DNA of 35,817 bases from Actinomycetes bacterium (GTDB lineage Bacteria > Actinomycetota > Acidimicrobiia > Acidimicrobiales > RAAP-2). The translations under genes and the position numbers were made by a program. Positions 21,765 to 29,434 of this stretch are shown in pieces. A model generated the notes under the pieces. The model was not told where the DNA came from. It worked only from the letters and a program-made list of their open reading frames with translations, and searched no databases. Location of the stretch: positions 1 to 35,817 of the forward strand of contig JAJYAC010000013.1 of NCBI GenBank assembly GCA_021779735.1. The letters run 5' to 3'. Position 1 is the stretch's first letter, and every line of letters starts with the position of its first letter.

Positions 21765-22313
21765 GTGAGCGACATTCCCAACCCCGACGGTTCGAGCGAG
21801 GCGCGTCAGCGCTTCAACGACGCGCCACCGATGATCATCGACACCGAGCGCACCTACAGCGCCACGATGGTCACCAGCAAGGGCACCTTGGAGATCCTCC
21901 TCGACGCGCACGCTGCGCCCGTGACCGTGAACAGCTTCGTCTTCCTGGCGCGTTGGCACTACTTCGACGGCATCATCTTTCACCGCGTGATCCCCGGCTT
22001 CGTCCTCCAGGGTGGCGACCCGACGGGCACCGGCACGGGTGGTCCGGGCTATCGCTTCGACGACGAGCTGCCCAAGGCGGGCCGCTACGAGCTCGGCTCG
22101 CTGGCGATGGCCAACTCGGGACCCCACACGAACGGCTCGCAGTTCTTCGTGATCTCCGGTCCGGACGGAGTGCGCCTGCCGCCGCTCTACTCGCTCTTTG
22201 GCAAGGTGGTCAAGGGGCTCGACGTCGTGACCGCGATCAACGACGTCGGATCACCCTCGGGTGCGCCGCGCGAGCGCGTGGTCATCGAGTCGGTGACCAT
22301 TCACGAGTCATAG
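21765..22313 (+). CDS. Cyclophilin-type peptidyl-prolyl isomerase
   Basis: A 182-residue cyclophilin. After a polar N-terminus of about 35 residues the domain reads VTSKGTLEILLDAHAAPVTV, DGIIFHRVIPGFVLQGGDPT (catalytic Arg in FHR), GSLAMANSG and NGSQFFVI, the standard binding pocket. No signal peptide is visible, so it is probably cytoplasmic. GTG start with AGGAGG 5 nt upstream. It directly follows the membrane FKBP gene, so the two are co-transcribed. Its stop overlaps the end of the convergent S51-like gene. Confidence 0.93.
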   Translation: MSDIPNPDGSSEARQRFNDAPPMIIDTERTYSATMVTSKGTLEILLDAHAAPVTVNSFVFLARWHYFDGIIFHRVIPGFVLQGGDPTGTGTGGPGYRFDDELPKAGRYELGSLAMANSGPHTNGSQFFVISGPDGVRLPPLYSLFGKVVKGLDVVTAINDVGSPSGAPRERVVIESVTIHES

Positions 22314-22943
22314 GCTCGCCGGCGCCATCGCGCGCGTGAGAACAACGTCGCCGCCCAGTACGCGCCACACGTCGTCGTCGCCGGCGATGACGCCCGTGGC
22401 GCCGAGCACCGCGAGGACGTAGTCCTCACCCAGCAGAGCGCGCGTGCGCGCGAGCTGCTCCGCGCTGGCCGGCACCGTCACGACGAGGCCGCGGCGATAG
22501 CCGAGTCCGCTCGTGGGCGCGCCCCCGCGCGGATCGATCATCACCTCGCCGAGGGCTCCGGCGACCGCGCCGATCGCGAGCACGCGTCGCGCCTCACCGA
22601 GGGCGACGCCGAGGGCGGTCGCACGCCACGTGGTCCGTGCGTGCAGCGCCGAGCCGTCGCACAGGATCACGAGGTCGGCCTCGCCCACGCGCCGCGCGAA
22701 GTAGGGCTCGGCGCAACCCGCGCGATCCGTCGCCATCAGTGTCTCGATGCTCACGCGCCCCTCGAGCACGTGGGCGACCGCCAACGCCGCCTCGAGGGCG
22801 CCCGTGAAGGCGGCCGCGGTCGGAATGACGACGACGTCGCTGCTTTGTTCGAGGGCGAGCACACTCGGGTCCTTGAGCACCTCGCCCAGGACCTCGAGGG
22901 ATCCCACCACCAGTGTCGCGCCGGCCACGCCCCAGTCTCGCAC
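22308..22943 (-). CDS. Degenerate peptidase S51 / class I glutamine amidotransferase-like protein
   Basis: A protein of about 206-211 residues resembling actinobacterial S51/cyanophycinase-like proteins. It shows VVGSLEVLGEV near the start, DVVVIPTAAAFTGALEAA, LVILCDGSALHART, AIGAVAGALGEV and MIDPRGGAPTSGLGY. In true S51 peptidases the AIGAVAGA position carries the nucleophilic Ser (GxSAGA). Here Val occupies it, so it is probably not a peptidase. Start is GTG at 22943 or GTG at 22928; the latter follows the same GAGACT plus 5-nt pattern as the SixA-like gene. Function unknown. Confidence 0.65.
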   Translation of the reverse strand: MRDWGVAGATLVVGSLEVLGEVLKDPSVLALEQSSDVVVIPTAAAFTGALEAALAVAHVLEGRVSIETLMATDRAGCAEPYFARRVGEADLVILCDGSALHARTTWRATALGVALGEARRVLAIGAVAGALGEVMIDPRGGAPTSGLGYRRGLVVTVPASAEQLARTRALLGEDYVLAVLGATGVIAGDDDVWRVLGGDVVLTRAMAPASL

Positions 22944-22960
22944 CCGCGAGGGCCGGCCAG

Positions 22961-22966
22961 TAATGT
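22961..22966 (+). promoter_or_regulatory. -10 hexamer TAATGT, leaderless-type, for hbd
   Basis: TAATGT ends 6 nt before the ATG at 22973, which decides this start over the GTG at 22970. Confidence 0.55.
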
Positions 22967-22972
22967 TCGGTG

Positions 22973-23824
22973 ATGAACATACGTTCGGTGGGCGTCCTCG
23001 GATCGGGGATCATGGGCGCCGGCATCGCCGAGGTCGTCGCAAGCGCCGGGGCCCACGTGATCGTACGCAGTCGTTCCCTCACCTCGGCCGACGCGATGCT
23101 GGCCGGGCTGGAGAAGTCGCTGGCGCGCCAGGTCGACAAGGGCAAGCGCAGCGCCGAGGACGCCGCGGCGCTGCGTGCGCGCGTACGCGCGACCTCGAGC
23201 CTCGACGAACTCGCCGAGTGCGATCTGGTCATCGAGTCCGTCGTCGAGGACATGGACGTGAAGCGCACCATCTTCAACGAGCTCGATCGCTCGGTGCGCC
23301 ACGACGCCATCTTGGCCACCAACACCTCCACGCTGTCGGTCATCGATTTGGCGATGGAGACGTCGCGGCCCGAGCGCGTGTGCGGATTGCACTTCTTTAA
23401 CCCCGCGTCGATCATGCCGCTCGTCGAGGTCGTGCGCCCCCTGTCGGCGAGCGACGAGACGATCGAGGACGTCCTGGGCTTCGTGCGAGCCTGCGGCAAG
23501 GACCCGGTGCTCGTTGAGGACCGGGCGGGATTTGTCGTCAACGCCCTCCTGTTTCCCTACCTCAACGACGCCATCGGACTCTTCGAGCGCGGAGTGGCCA
23601 CCATGGAGGGCATCGACCTCGCCATGAAGGGCGGCTGCGGATTTCCAATGGGTCCCTTCGCCCTGCTCGACCTCGTTGGGCTGGACACGTCCCTCGCCAT
23701 TCTCAACGCCCTCTACGCCGAGCACCGCGACGCGCGCTACGCCCCGGCCGCGATGCTGCGCCGACTGGTCAGCGCCGGGCGCCTCGGACGCAAGTCTGGA
23801 CAGGGCTTCTACGACTACCGCTAG
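22973..23824 (+). CDS. 3-hydroxybutyryl-CoA dehydrogenase
   Basis: A 283-residue NAD(P)-dependent L-3-hydroxyacyl-CoA dehydrogenase. The dinucleotide motif GSGIMGAG lies at 10-17. The catalytic Ser, His and Asn regions are TNTSTLSV, GLHFFNPASIMPLVEVV and GFVVNALLFPYLNDA. Length matches Hbd/PaaH. It should interconvert acetoacetyl-CoA and (S)-3-hydroxybutyryl-CoA. It lies 12 nt before the ethylmalonyl-CoA mutase gene, so a role in that pathway is likely. The product would need an (S)-specific crotonase, which is not in the window. Confidence 0.92.
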   Translation: MNIRSVGVLGSGIMGAGIAEVVASAGAHVIVRSRSLTSADAMLAGLEKSLARQVDKGKRSAEDAAALRARVRATSSLDELAECDLVIESVVEDMDVKRTIFNELDRSVRHDAILATNTSTLSVIDLAMETSRPERVCGLHFFNPASIMPLVEVVRPLSASDETIEDVLGFVRACGKDPVLVEDRAGFVVNALLFPYLNDAIGLFERGVATMEGIDLAMKGGCGFPMGPFALLDLVGLDTSLAILNALYAEHRDARYAPAAMLRRLVSAGRLGRKSGQGFYDYR

Positions 23825-23836
23825 CGAGGAGGCACG

Positions 23837-25789
23837 ATGGCCAAGGTGACGCCGTGGGTGATGCGCACGTACTCGGGGCACTCGAGCGCCACGGCCTCGA
23901 ACGCCCTCTACCGCGAGAACCTCGCCAAGGGCCAGACCGGCCTCTCGATCGCCTTCGACCTGCCGACGCAGACGGGATACGACCCCGACGACCCCGACGC
24001 GGCCGGCGAGGTCGGCAAGGTCGGCGTGCCGGTCGCGCACCTGGGCCACATGCGCGAGCTGCTCGCGGACCTGCCCCTGGCCCAGATGAACACCTCGATG
24101 ACGATCAACGCGACCGCCCCGTGGATCTGGGGGCTCTACCTGGCGCTCGCCGACGAGCAGGGGGCCGATCGCGCCACTCTGGCCGGCACGACCCAGAACG
24201 ACATCGTCAAGGAGTACCTGAGCCGAGGCACCTACATCTTCGCGCCCGGTCCCTCTCGGCGCCTCAGCGTCGACATGATCGCCTACGCCATCCACCACGT
24301 GCCCAAGTGGAATCCCATCAACGTCTGCAGCTACCACCTTCAAGAGGCGGGCGCGACCCCCGTCCAGGAGATCGCCTACGCCCTGGCGACCGCGATCGAC
24401 ATCCTCGACGCGGTGCGCGACTCCGGCGCGGTCGAGGCGCCGCTCATGGCCCAGGTGGTCGGACGCATCTCCTTCTTCGTCAACGCGGGCGTGCGCTTCA
24501 TCGAGGAGATCGCCAAGATGCGCACGTTCACCGCCCTGTGGGACGAGATCTGTCGCACTCGCTACGGCGTCGAGGACCCCACGCTGCGACGCTTTCGCTA
24601 CGGCGTGCAGGTCAACTCCCTGGGCCTGACCGAACAGCAGCCCGAGAACAACGTCACGCGGATCGTGCTCGAGATGCTGGGCGTGACGCTCTCGGCCGAC
24701 GCGCGCGCGCGCGCGATCCAGCTGCCGGCCTGGAACGAGGCGCTGGGCCTGCCGCGACCCTGGGACCAGCAGTGGAGCCTGCGCGCCCAGCAGATTCTCG
24801 CCTACGAGAGCGACCTGCTCGAGTACCCCGACGTCTTCGCCGGGTCCAAGGTCATGGAGGAGAAGGTGCACGAGTTGAGCGTGGGCGCGCGCGCCGAGCT
24901 CGACGACGTGCTGGCCCTCGGCGGCGCCTTCGCGGCGATTGACGAACTGAAGCGTCGCCTCGTGGCGAGCCAGGCGGCCCGACTCACGCGCATCGAGTCG
25001 GGCGAACAGGTCGTCGTCGGAGTGAACCGCTTCACTGAGACCGCCCCCTCACCGCTCACCCGAGACGATGACCTCGAGTCAATCTTGAGCGTCGATCCCG
25101 CCATCGAAGCCGCGATCGTGGCCGACCTCGCCGCCTGGCGCGCGACGCGCGACGAGGACGCGGTCCTCGCGGCGCGCCGCGAGCTGGCCCGCGTCGCCGC
25201 GACGAACGAGAACATCATGGAGCCCACCATCGCCCTCGCGGCCGCGGGTGGCACGACCGGTGAGTGGGCGCACACGCTGCGCGAGGTCTTCGGCGAGTTC
25301 CGCGCGCCCACCGGGGTCGCGGGGTCCTCGCACCCGCGCCACGTCTCCTTCGAGGGCCTCGTCGCGCGCAGCCGCGCGATTACCGCGCGACGCGGCGCGC
25401 CCCCGCGGCTCCTGGTCGCCAAGCCCGGCCTCGACGGCCACTCCAACGGCGCCGAGCAAATCGCCGTCGCCGCGCGCGACGCCGGCTTTGAAGTCGTCTA
25501 CCAGGGAATTCGCCTGTCGCCTCTAGAGATCGTCGCGACCGCGCGCGACGAGGACGTCGACGTCGTCGGCATCTCGATCCTTTCGGGCTCGCACCTCGCG
25601 CTCGTGCCGCGAGTGCTCGAAGGCCTGCGCGCGGCCGGCGTGGACGCGGCGGTGGTCGTGGGTGGCATCATCCCGCGCGACGACGCCGAGCGACTGCGAC
25701 ACGCCGGGGTAGCCGCCATCTACACCCCCAAGGACTTCTCCCTGGCGACGATCATGGACGAGATGCTGACGTTGATCGAAGCGCGCTAG
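23837..25789 (+). CDS. ecm: Ethylmalonyl-CoA mutase (MeaA type, B12-dependent)
   Basis: A 650-residue single-chain adenosylcobalamin mutase. The N-terminus WVMRTYSGHSSATASNALY and KGQTGLSIAFDLPTQTGYD, plus QMNTSMTINATAPWIW and VNSLGLTEQQPENNV, match ethylmalonyl-CoA mutase rather than methylmalonyl-CoA mutase. The C-terminal cobalamin domain has the ligand motif DGHSNG (D533, H535) and SILSGSH. It converts ethylmalonyl-CoA to methylsuccinyl-CoA. The call is reinforced by crotonyl-CoA carboxylase/reductase 2.2 kb away. SD GAGGAGG 4 nt before the ATG. The stop shares CTAG with the convergent epsilon-subunit gene. Confidence 0.9.
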   Translation: MAKVTPWVMRTYSGHSSATASNALYRENLAKGQTGLSIAFDLPTQTGYDPDDPDAAGEVGKVGVPVAHLGHMRELLADLPLAQMNTSMTINATAPWIWGLYLALADEQGADRATLAGTTQNDIVKEYLSRGTYIFAPGPSRRLSVDMIAYAIHHVPKWNPINVCSYHLQEAGATPVQEIAYALATAIDILDAVRDSGAVEAPLMAQVVGRISFFVNAGVRFIEEIAKMRTFTALWDEICRTRYGVEDPTLRRFRYGVQVNSLGLTEQQPENNVTRIVLEMLGVTLSADARARAIQLPAWNEALGLPRPWDQQWSLRAQQILAYESDLLEYPDVFAGSKVMEEKVHELSVGARAELDDVLALGGAFAAIDELKRRLVASQAARLTRIESGEQVVVGVNRFTETAPSPLTRDDDLESILSVDPAIEAAIVADLAAWRATRDEDAVLAARRELARVAATNENIMEPTIALAAAGGTTGEWAHTLREVFGEFRAPTGVAGSSHPRHVSFEGLVARSRAITARRGAPPRLLVAKPGLDGHSNGAEQIAVAARDAGFEVVYQGIRLSPLEIVATARDEDVDVVGISILSGSHLALVPRVLEGLRAAGVDAAVVVGGIIPRDDAERLRHAGVAAIYTPKDFSLATIMDEMLTLIEAR

Positions 25790-25944
25790 CGCGCGGGTCG
25801 CGTCGAGGAGAACCAGCGGCCACTGAAACGCCACACGGGTGTCGCGTCGGGCACCGGCGCGTCGCGGTGAATCTGCGCGAGGGCGGCCAACACCGCCGCG
25901 ACGTCGTCGTCGTGCACGGGCCGAGGTGTCAGCCCGTAGGTCAC
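25786..25944 (-). CDS. Acyl-CoA carboxylase epsilon subunit-like small protein
   Basis: A 52-residue protein starting with GTG in a 4-nt GTGA overlap with the carboxylase beta gene upstream. It has RPVHDDDVAAVLAALAQIHR followed by a Pro-rich link and WRFSGRWFSSTRP. This layout (short helix with VAAVLAAL, then a Trp/Arg-rich end) and its position directly after the carboxyltransferase gene match actinobacterial AccE/PccE epsilon subunits that hold the carboxylase complex together. Sequence similarity in this family is weak, so the call leans on context. Its TAG stop shares CTAG with ecm. Confidence 0.72.
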   Translation of the reverse strand: MTYGLTPRPVHDDDVAAVLAALAQIHRDAPVPDATPVWRFSGRWFSSTRPAR

Positions 25945-27497
25945 AGCGGGACGTTCCCGTGCTTGCGCTTGGGCAGATCCTCGCGCTTAGATCGCAGCAG
26001 GTCGAGGCTGCGCGCGAGCACCGCGCGCGTCTCCGCGGGGTCGATGACGTCGTCGACGAAGCCCCGCTCGGCGGCGATGTAGGGCGTCGCGTAGCGCTCC
26101 TCGTACTCATCTACCAAGGTGGCGCGCCGCGCCGACGGGTCCTCGGCGGCGAGCAGGTCTCGCCGGTGCACGATCTCCACCGCGCCCGAGGAGCCCATGA
26201 CCGCGAGCTCGGCGCTCGGCCAGGCGTAGGAGAAGTCCGCGCCGATGGACTTGGAGTTCATGACGACGTAGGCGCCGCCGTAGGCCTTGCGCGTGATGAC
26301 CGAGACCCGCGGCACGGTGGCCTCACAGAACGCGTAGAGCAACTTCGCGCCGTGACGAATGATCCCCCCGTACTCCTGGTCGACGCCGGGCATGAAGCCC
26401 GGCACGTCCACGAAGGTCACGATGGGCACGTTGAACGCGTCGCACGTGCGCACGAAGCGCGCCGCCTTCTCACTCGAATCGATGTCGAGCACGCCGGCGA
26501 GGACCTGGGGCTGATTGGCCACGATCCCGACCGCGTGACCGTCGATGCGCGCGAAGCCGCAGGTGATCTGCTGGGCGTAGGTTGCGTGCACCTCCATGTA
26601 GTCCCCGTCGTCGACGACGGCGGTGATGACCTTCTTCATGTCGTAGGGCTGATTCGATGACGCCGGCAGCACGTCGAGCAAACTCTCACAGCGCCGTCGC
26701 GGGTCATCGTTCGTCGCCACGCGCGGTGGCTCCTCCATGTTGTTCGAGGGAAGAAACGACAGCAGGTAGCGCACCTCATCCAGAGCGCTCTTCTCGTCGG
26801 CGAGCACGAAGTTGGCGACGCCGGACTTCGTCGCGTGGGTCTGGGCCCCGCCAAGCTCTTCGAGAGTGACGTCCTCGCCAGTGACCGCCTTGACGACGTC
26901 GGGACCGGTGATGAACATGTGACTGGTGTCCTTGACCATCACGATGAAGTCGGTGAGGGCCGGTGAGTAGACCGCTCCCCCCGCGCAGGGCCCCATGATG
27001 ACCGAGACCTGGGGCACGACGCCCGAGGCGCTGGCGTTGCGGCGAAAGATGCCCCCGTAGGCGTGCAAGGCGGCCACGCCCTCTTGGATGCGCGCCCCCG
27101 CCCCGTCGTTGAGGCCAATGATGGGTAGTCCGCTCGAGAGCGCCAGGTCCATGATCTTGTGGATCTTCTCGCCGTGGGCCTCGCCGAGGGCGCCGCCGAA
27201 GACGGTGAAGTCCTGGGAGTACACGCAGACCTTGCGTCCGTCGATCGTGCCAAAGCCGGTGATCACGCCGTCGGTGTAGGGCCGCGAGTCCTCCAATCCC
27301 ATCCCCGAGGCCACGTGACGCGTCAGCATGTCGAGCTCGTGGAACGAGCCCTCGTCGAGCAGGTACTCCACCCGCTCGCGGGCCGTCATCTTGCCGCGGG
27401 CGTGGTGGCGCTCGATCGCCGCCTCACCGCCGGCGAGGCGCGCGTCCTCCTTGCGCGCGGCGAGGTCGCTGACACGGTCGGCCATTGAGTGTTCCAT
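25941..27497 (-). CDS. Acyl-CoA (propionyl/acetyl-CoA) carboxylase beta subunit, carboxyltransferase
   Basis: A 518-residue biotin-dependent carboxyltransferase of the AccD5/PccB family. The two crotonase-fold halves are visible: DGVITGFGTIDGRKVCVYSQ, IGLNDGAGARIQEGV and MGPCAGGAVYSPAL, then TFVDVPGFMPGVDQEYGGII, RKAYGGAYVVMNSK and MGSSGAVEI. It transfers carboxyl from biotin to propionyl-CoA and/or acetyl-CoA. At the specificity position after GAY there is Val (V411), where Streptomyces PccB has Asp422. ATG at 27497 is chosen for its leaderless -10; a GTG two codons upstream is also open. No biotin-carboxylase alpha subunit is in the window. Confidence 0.9.
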   Translation of the reverse strand: MEHSMADRVSDLAARKEDARLAGGEAAIERHHARGKMTARERVEYLLDEGSFHELDMLTRHVASGMGLEDSRPYTDGVITGFGTIDGRKVCVYSQDFTVFGGALGEAHGEKIHKIMDLALSSGLPIIGLNDGAGARIQEGVAALHAYGGIFRRNASASGVVPQVSVIMGPCAGGAVYSPALTDFIVMVKDTSHMFITGPDVVKAVTGEDVTLEELGGAQTHATKSGVANFVLADEKSALDEVRYLLSFLPSNNMEEPPRVATNDDPRRRCESLLDVLPASSNQPYDMKKVITAVVDDGDYMEVHATYAQQITCGFARIDGHAVGIVANQPQVLAGVLDIDSSEKAARFVRTCDAFNVPIVTFVDVPGFMPGVDQEYGGIIRHGAKLLYAFCEATVPRVSVITRKAYGGAYVVMNSKSIGADFSYAWPSAELAVMGSSGAVEIVHRRDLLAAEDPSARRATLVDEYEERYATPYIAAERGFVDDVIDPAETRAVLARSLDLLRSKREDLPKRKHGNVPL

Positions 27498-27503
27498 GGC
27501 CAC

Positions 27504-27509
27504 AGGCTA
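27504..27509 (-). promoter_or_regulatory. -10 hexamer TAGCCT, leaderless-type, for the carboxylase beta gene
   Basis: TAGCCT on the minus strand ends 6 nt before the ATG at 27497. It would overlap translation from the upstream GTG, favouring the ATG. Confidence 0.5.
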
Positions 27510-27548
27510 CAAGTCGGCGCCGCGCGCTACCGGTGACGTCTCGGCGTT

Positions 27549-27971
27549 CTAGCGTGCCGGCGAGGGCTCCTCGACGAGCTCGATCAGCGTGCCCGCGACC
27601 GTCTTGGGGTGAATGAAGGCCACGGTGGTGCCGCGCGAACCCGGGCGCGGCACCGTGTCGATGACCCGACCCCCCGCGGCGACGACGGCCGCGAGGGCGA
27701 GCGCGCAGTCGTCGACGCGATAGCCCACGTGGTGAAGGCCCTCGCCGCGACGCGCGAGGAACGTCGCGACCGGTGAGTCGTCGCGGGTGGGCGTGAGCAA
27801 CTGCACGAAGGAGTCGGCCACTTCGATCAACGCCTCCTCGACGCCGTCGGAGTCGACGACCTCACGGTGCACGACGCGCGCGCCCAGAACGTCTTCGTAC
27901 CAGGCGACCGTCGCCGCGAGGTCGTGCACGGCGATCGCCACGTGATCGATCTCGGTGAGCAGGCCGCTCAC
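27549..27971 (-). CDS. mce: Methylmalonyl-CoA/ethylmalonyl-CoA epimerase
   Basis: A 140-residue vicinal-oxygen-chelate protein. The expected metal ligands are present: H10 in EIDHVAIAV, Q57 in FVQLL, H80/H81 in GLHHVGYRV and E131 in GTLIELVEE. It equilibrates (2R)- and (2S)-epimers of methylmalonyl-CoA, and in this setting also ethylmalonyl-CoA, linking Ccr and PCC products to the mutase. The ATG overlaps the ccr stop by 4 nt (ATGA), so the two are translationally coupled. Confidence 0.93.
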   Translation of the reverse strand: MSGLLTEIDHVAIAVHDLAATVAWYEDVLGARVVHREVVDSDGVEEALIEVADSFVQLLTPTRDDSPVATFLARRGEGLHHVGYRVDDCALALAAVVAAGGRVIDTVPRPGSRGTTVAFIHPKTVAGTLIELVEEPSPAR

Positions 27972-29317
27972 GCGATCTCGCGGTCGTGGCGGCGAAAGAT
28001 GGTGAGGCGCTTCTCGCCCACGCGCGCGCGCGTCTCGGGGTCGCTGACGCCGAGACCTTCTCGCTCAGCGACGCACAAGATGCCGATCTTGCCCTCGTGA
28101 CGGTTGTGGTGCATCTCGTAGGTCGCCTCGCCCGTCTGTTCGAGGGGGAACACCGCCGACAGGGGCGGCACGACCTTGCCGTCGATCAGCGTCTGATTCG
28201 CGTCCCAGGCCTCACGGTAGTTCGAGAAGTGCGATCCCTTGATGGTCTTGAGCTTCATCCACAGGTGCCGGTTGTCGTACTCGACCATGTACCCGCTCGT
28301 CGCCGCGCAAGTGACGATCGTGCCCGCGCGCTTGGCCACGAAGACGCTAGCCCCCATGGTCGAGCGTCCGGGGTGCTCGAAGACGATGTCGGGGTCCTCG
28401 CCGACGAGGGCGCGAATGTCCTTGCCCAGTCGACGCCACTCGGACTCGTCCTGAGTATGCGCGTCCTTCCAGAAGCGGTAGTCGCGCTCGTGACGATCGA
28501 TCACGTACTCACATCCCAGTTCGCGCAGGGTGTCAACCTTCGCCGCGCTCGAGACGACGCCAATCGGGATGCCCCCGGAGTTAAGAACGTGCTGGACCGC
28601 GAAGGACCCGATGCCGCCCGAGGCGCCCCAGATGAGAACCTTGTCGCCCTGGGTGACGGGGGCGCCGTTGCGCGAGACGAGCATGCGATAGGCCGTGGAG
28701 TTGGTCAACGCGTTCACCGCGGCCTCTTCCCACGTGAGGTGTCGTGGCTTGGGCATCAGCTGGTTGGCCTTGACGAGCGCGATGTCGGCGAGACCGCCGA
28801 AGTTGGTCTCGAAGCCCCAGATGCGCTGGTTGGACGCGAGCATCGAGTCGTCGTGGCCGCTCGGGTCCTGGTCGTCGACGTGGTTGCAGTGCACCGTCAC
28901 CTCGTCGCCGACCTTCCAGTTACGCACGGCGGAGCCGGCTCGCACGATGACGCCCGCGGCGTCGGAGCCAATCACGTGGTAGTCGCGCGCGTGACGGGCC
29001 CCCCAGTAGGACTCGCGACCGAGCCGATCGAGGAAGCCAAAGGTCGCCAGCGGTTCAAAGATGCTCGTCCAGACGGTATTGAAGTTGATCGACGAGGCCA
29101 TTACCGCGACGAGGACTTCGTCGGGGGCCATCTCGGGCAGGTCGAACTCCTGGACGTGCAAACTGGCGCGCGGGTCCTTCTCGCGCGAAGCGAGGCCGTC
29201 GAACATGTTCTGGTCCTCGCGGCGCACCACGACCCCGCGCACGCGCTCGGGCAGGGGTGTGGCGACGAGGACGTCGGCGGACGCGCCCGCACGCACGGCG
29301 TCGAGAAGCTCGCTCAT
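27968..29317 (-). CDS. ccr: Crotonyl-CoA carboxylase/reductase
   Basis: A 449-residue medium-chain reductase of the enoyl-CoA carboxylase/reductase family. It reduces crotonyl-CoA with NADPH while fixing CO2 to give ethylmalonyl-CoA. All four residues known to bind CO2 in the Kitasatospora enzyme have counterparts: N80 (SINFNTVW), F169 and E170 (WGFETNFGG) and H363 (IKGSHFSNY). The NADPH-binding loop is IWGASGGIGSFAVQ. It should therefore be a true carboxylase, not only a reductase. ATG start with leaderless-type TAGTGT 7 nt upstream. Divergent from thl and coupled to mce. Confidence 0.95.
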   Translation of the reverse strand: MSELLDAVRAGASADVLVATPLPERVRGVVVRREDQNMFDGLASREKDPRASLHVQEFDLPEMAPDEVLVAVMASSINFNTVWTSIFEPLATFGFLDRLGRESYWGARHARDYHVIGSDAAGVIVRAGSAVRNWKVGDEVTVHCNHVDDQDPSGHDDSMLASNQRIWGFETNFGGLADIALVKANQLMPKPRHLTWEEAAVNALTNSTAYRMLVSRNGAPVTQGDKVLIWGASGGIGSFAVQHVLNSGGIPIGVVSSAAKVDTLRELGCEYVIDRHERDYRFWKDAHTQDESEWRRLGKDIRALVGEDPDIVFEHPGRSTMGASVFVAKRAGTIVTCAATSGYMVEYDNRHLWMKLKTIKGSHFSNYREAWDANQTLIDGKVVPPLSAVFPLEQTGEATYEMHHNRHEGKIGILCVAEREGLGVSDPETRARVGEKRLTIFRRHDREIA

Positions 29318-29324
29318 TGCCGAG

Positions 29325-29330
29325 ACACTA
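29325..29330 (-). promoter_or_regulatory. -10 hexamer TAGTGT, leaderless-type, for ccr
   Basis: TAGTGT on the minus strand ends 7 nt before the ccr ATG at 29317. Confidence 0.5.
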
Positions 29331-29396
29331 TCGGGGCGGCTCGCACGGCGAACCCACAGTGCCCGAAGTCCCGCCGGAGGCGGCCGGGACAGGGTC

Positions 29397-29413
29397 TATC
29401 GTGACGGTGTCAC
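29397..29413 (+). promoter_or_regulatory. Possible thl promoter/operator
   Basis: In the 117-bp ccr-thl gap a TATC-containing -10-like stretch (29397-29402) runs into the inverted repeat GTGAC-GGT-GTCAC (29401-29413), which would lie at the predicted transcription start. It could be a small operator. thl also has a ribosome site (TGGAG), so its message has a leader of about 25 nt. Confidence 0.3.
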
Positions 29414-29434
29414 AGACTAAGAGACTGGAGCACC

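Noticed and set aside
22751..24871. 706-codon minus-strand open frame
   Set aside because: Antisense to hbd and ecm, both of which have full motif support.
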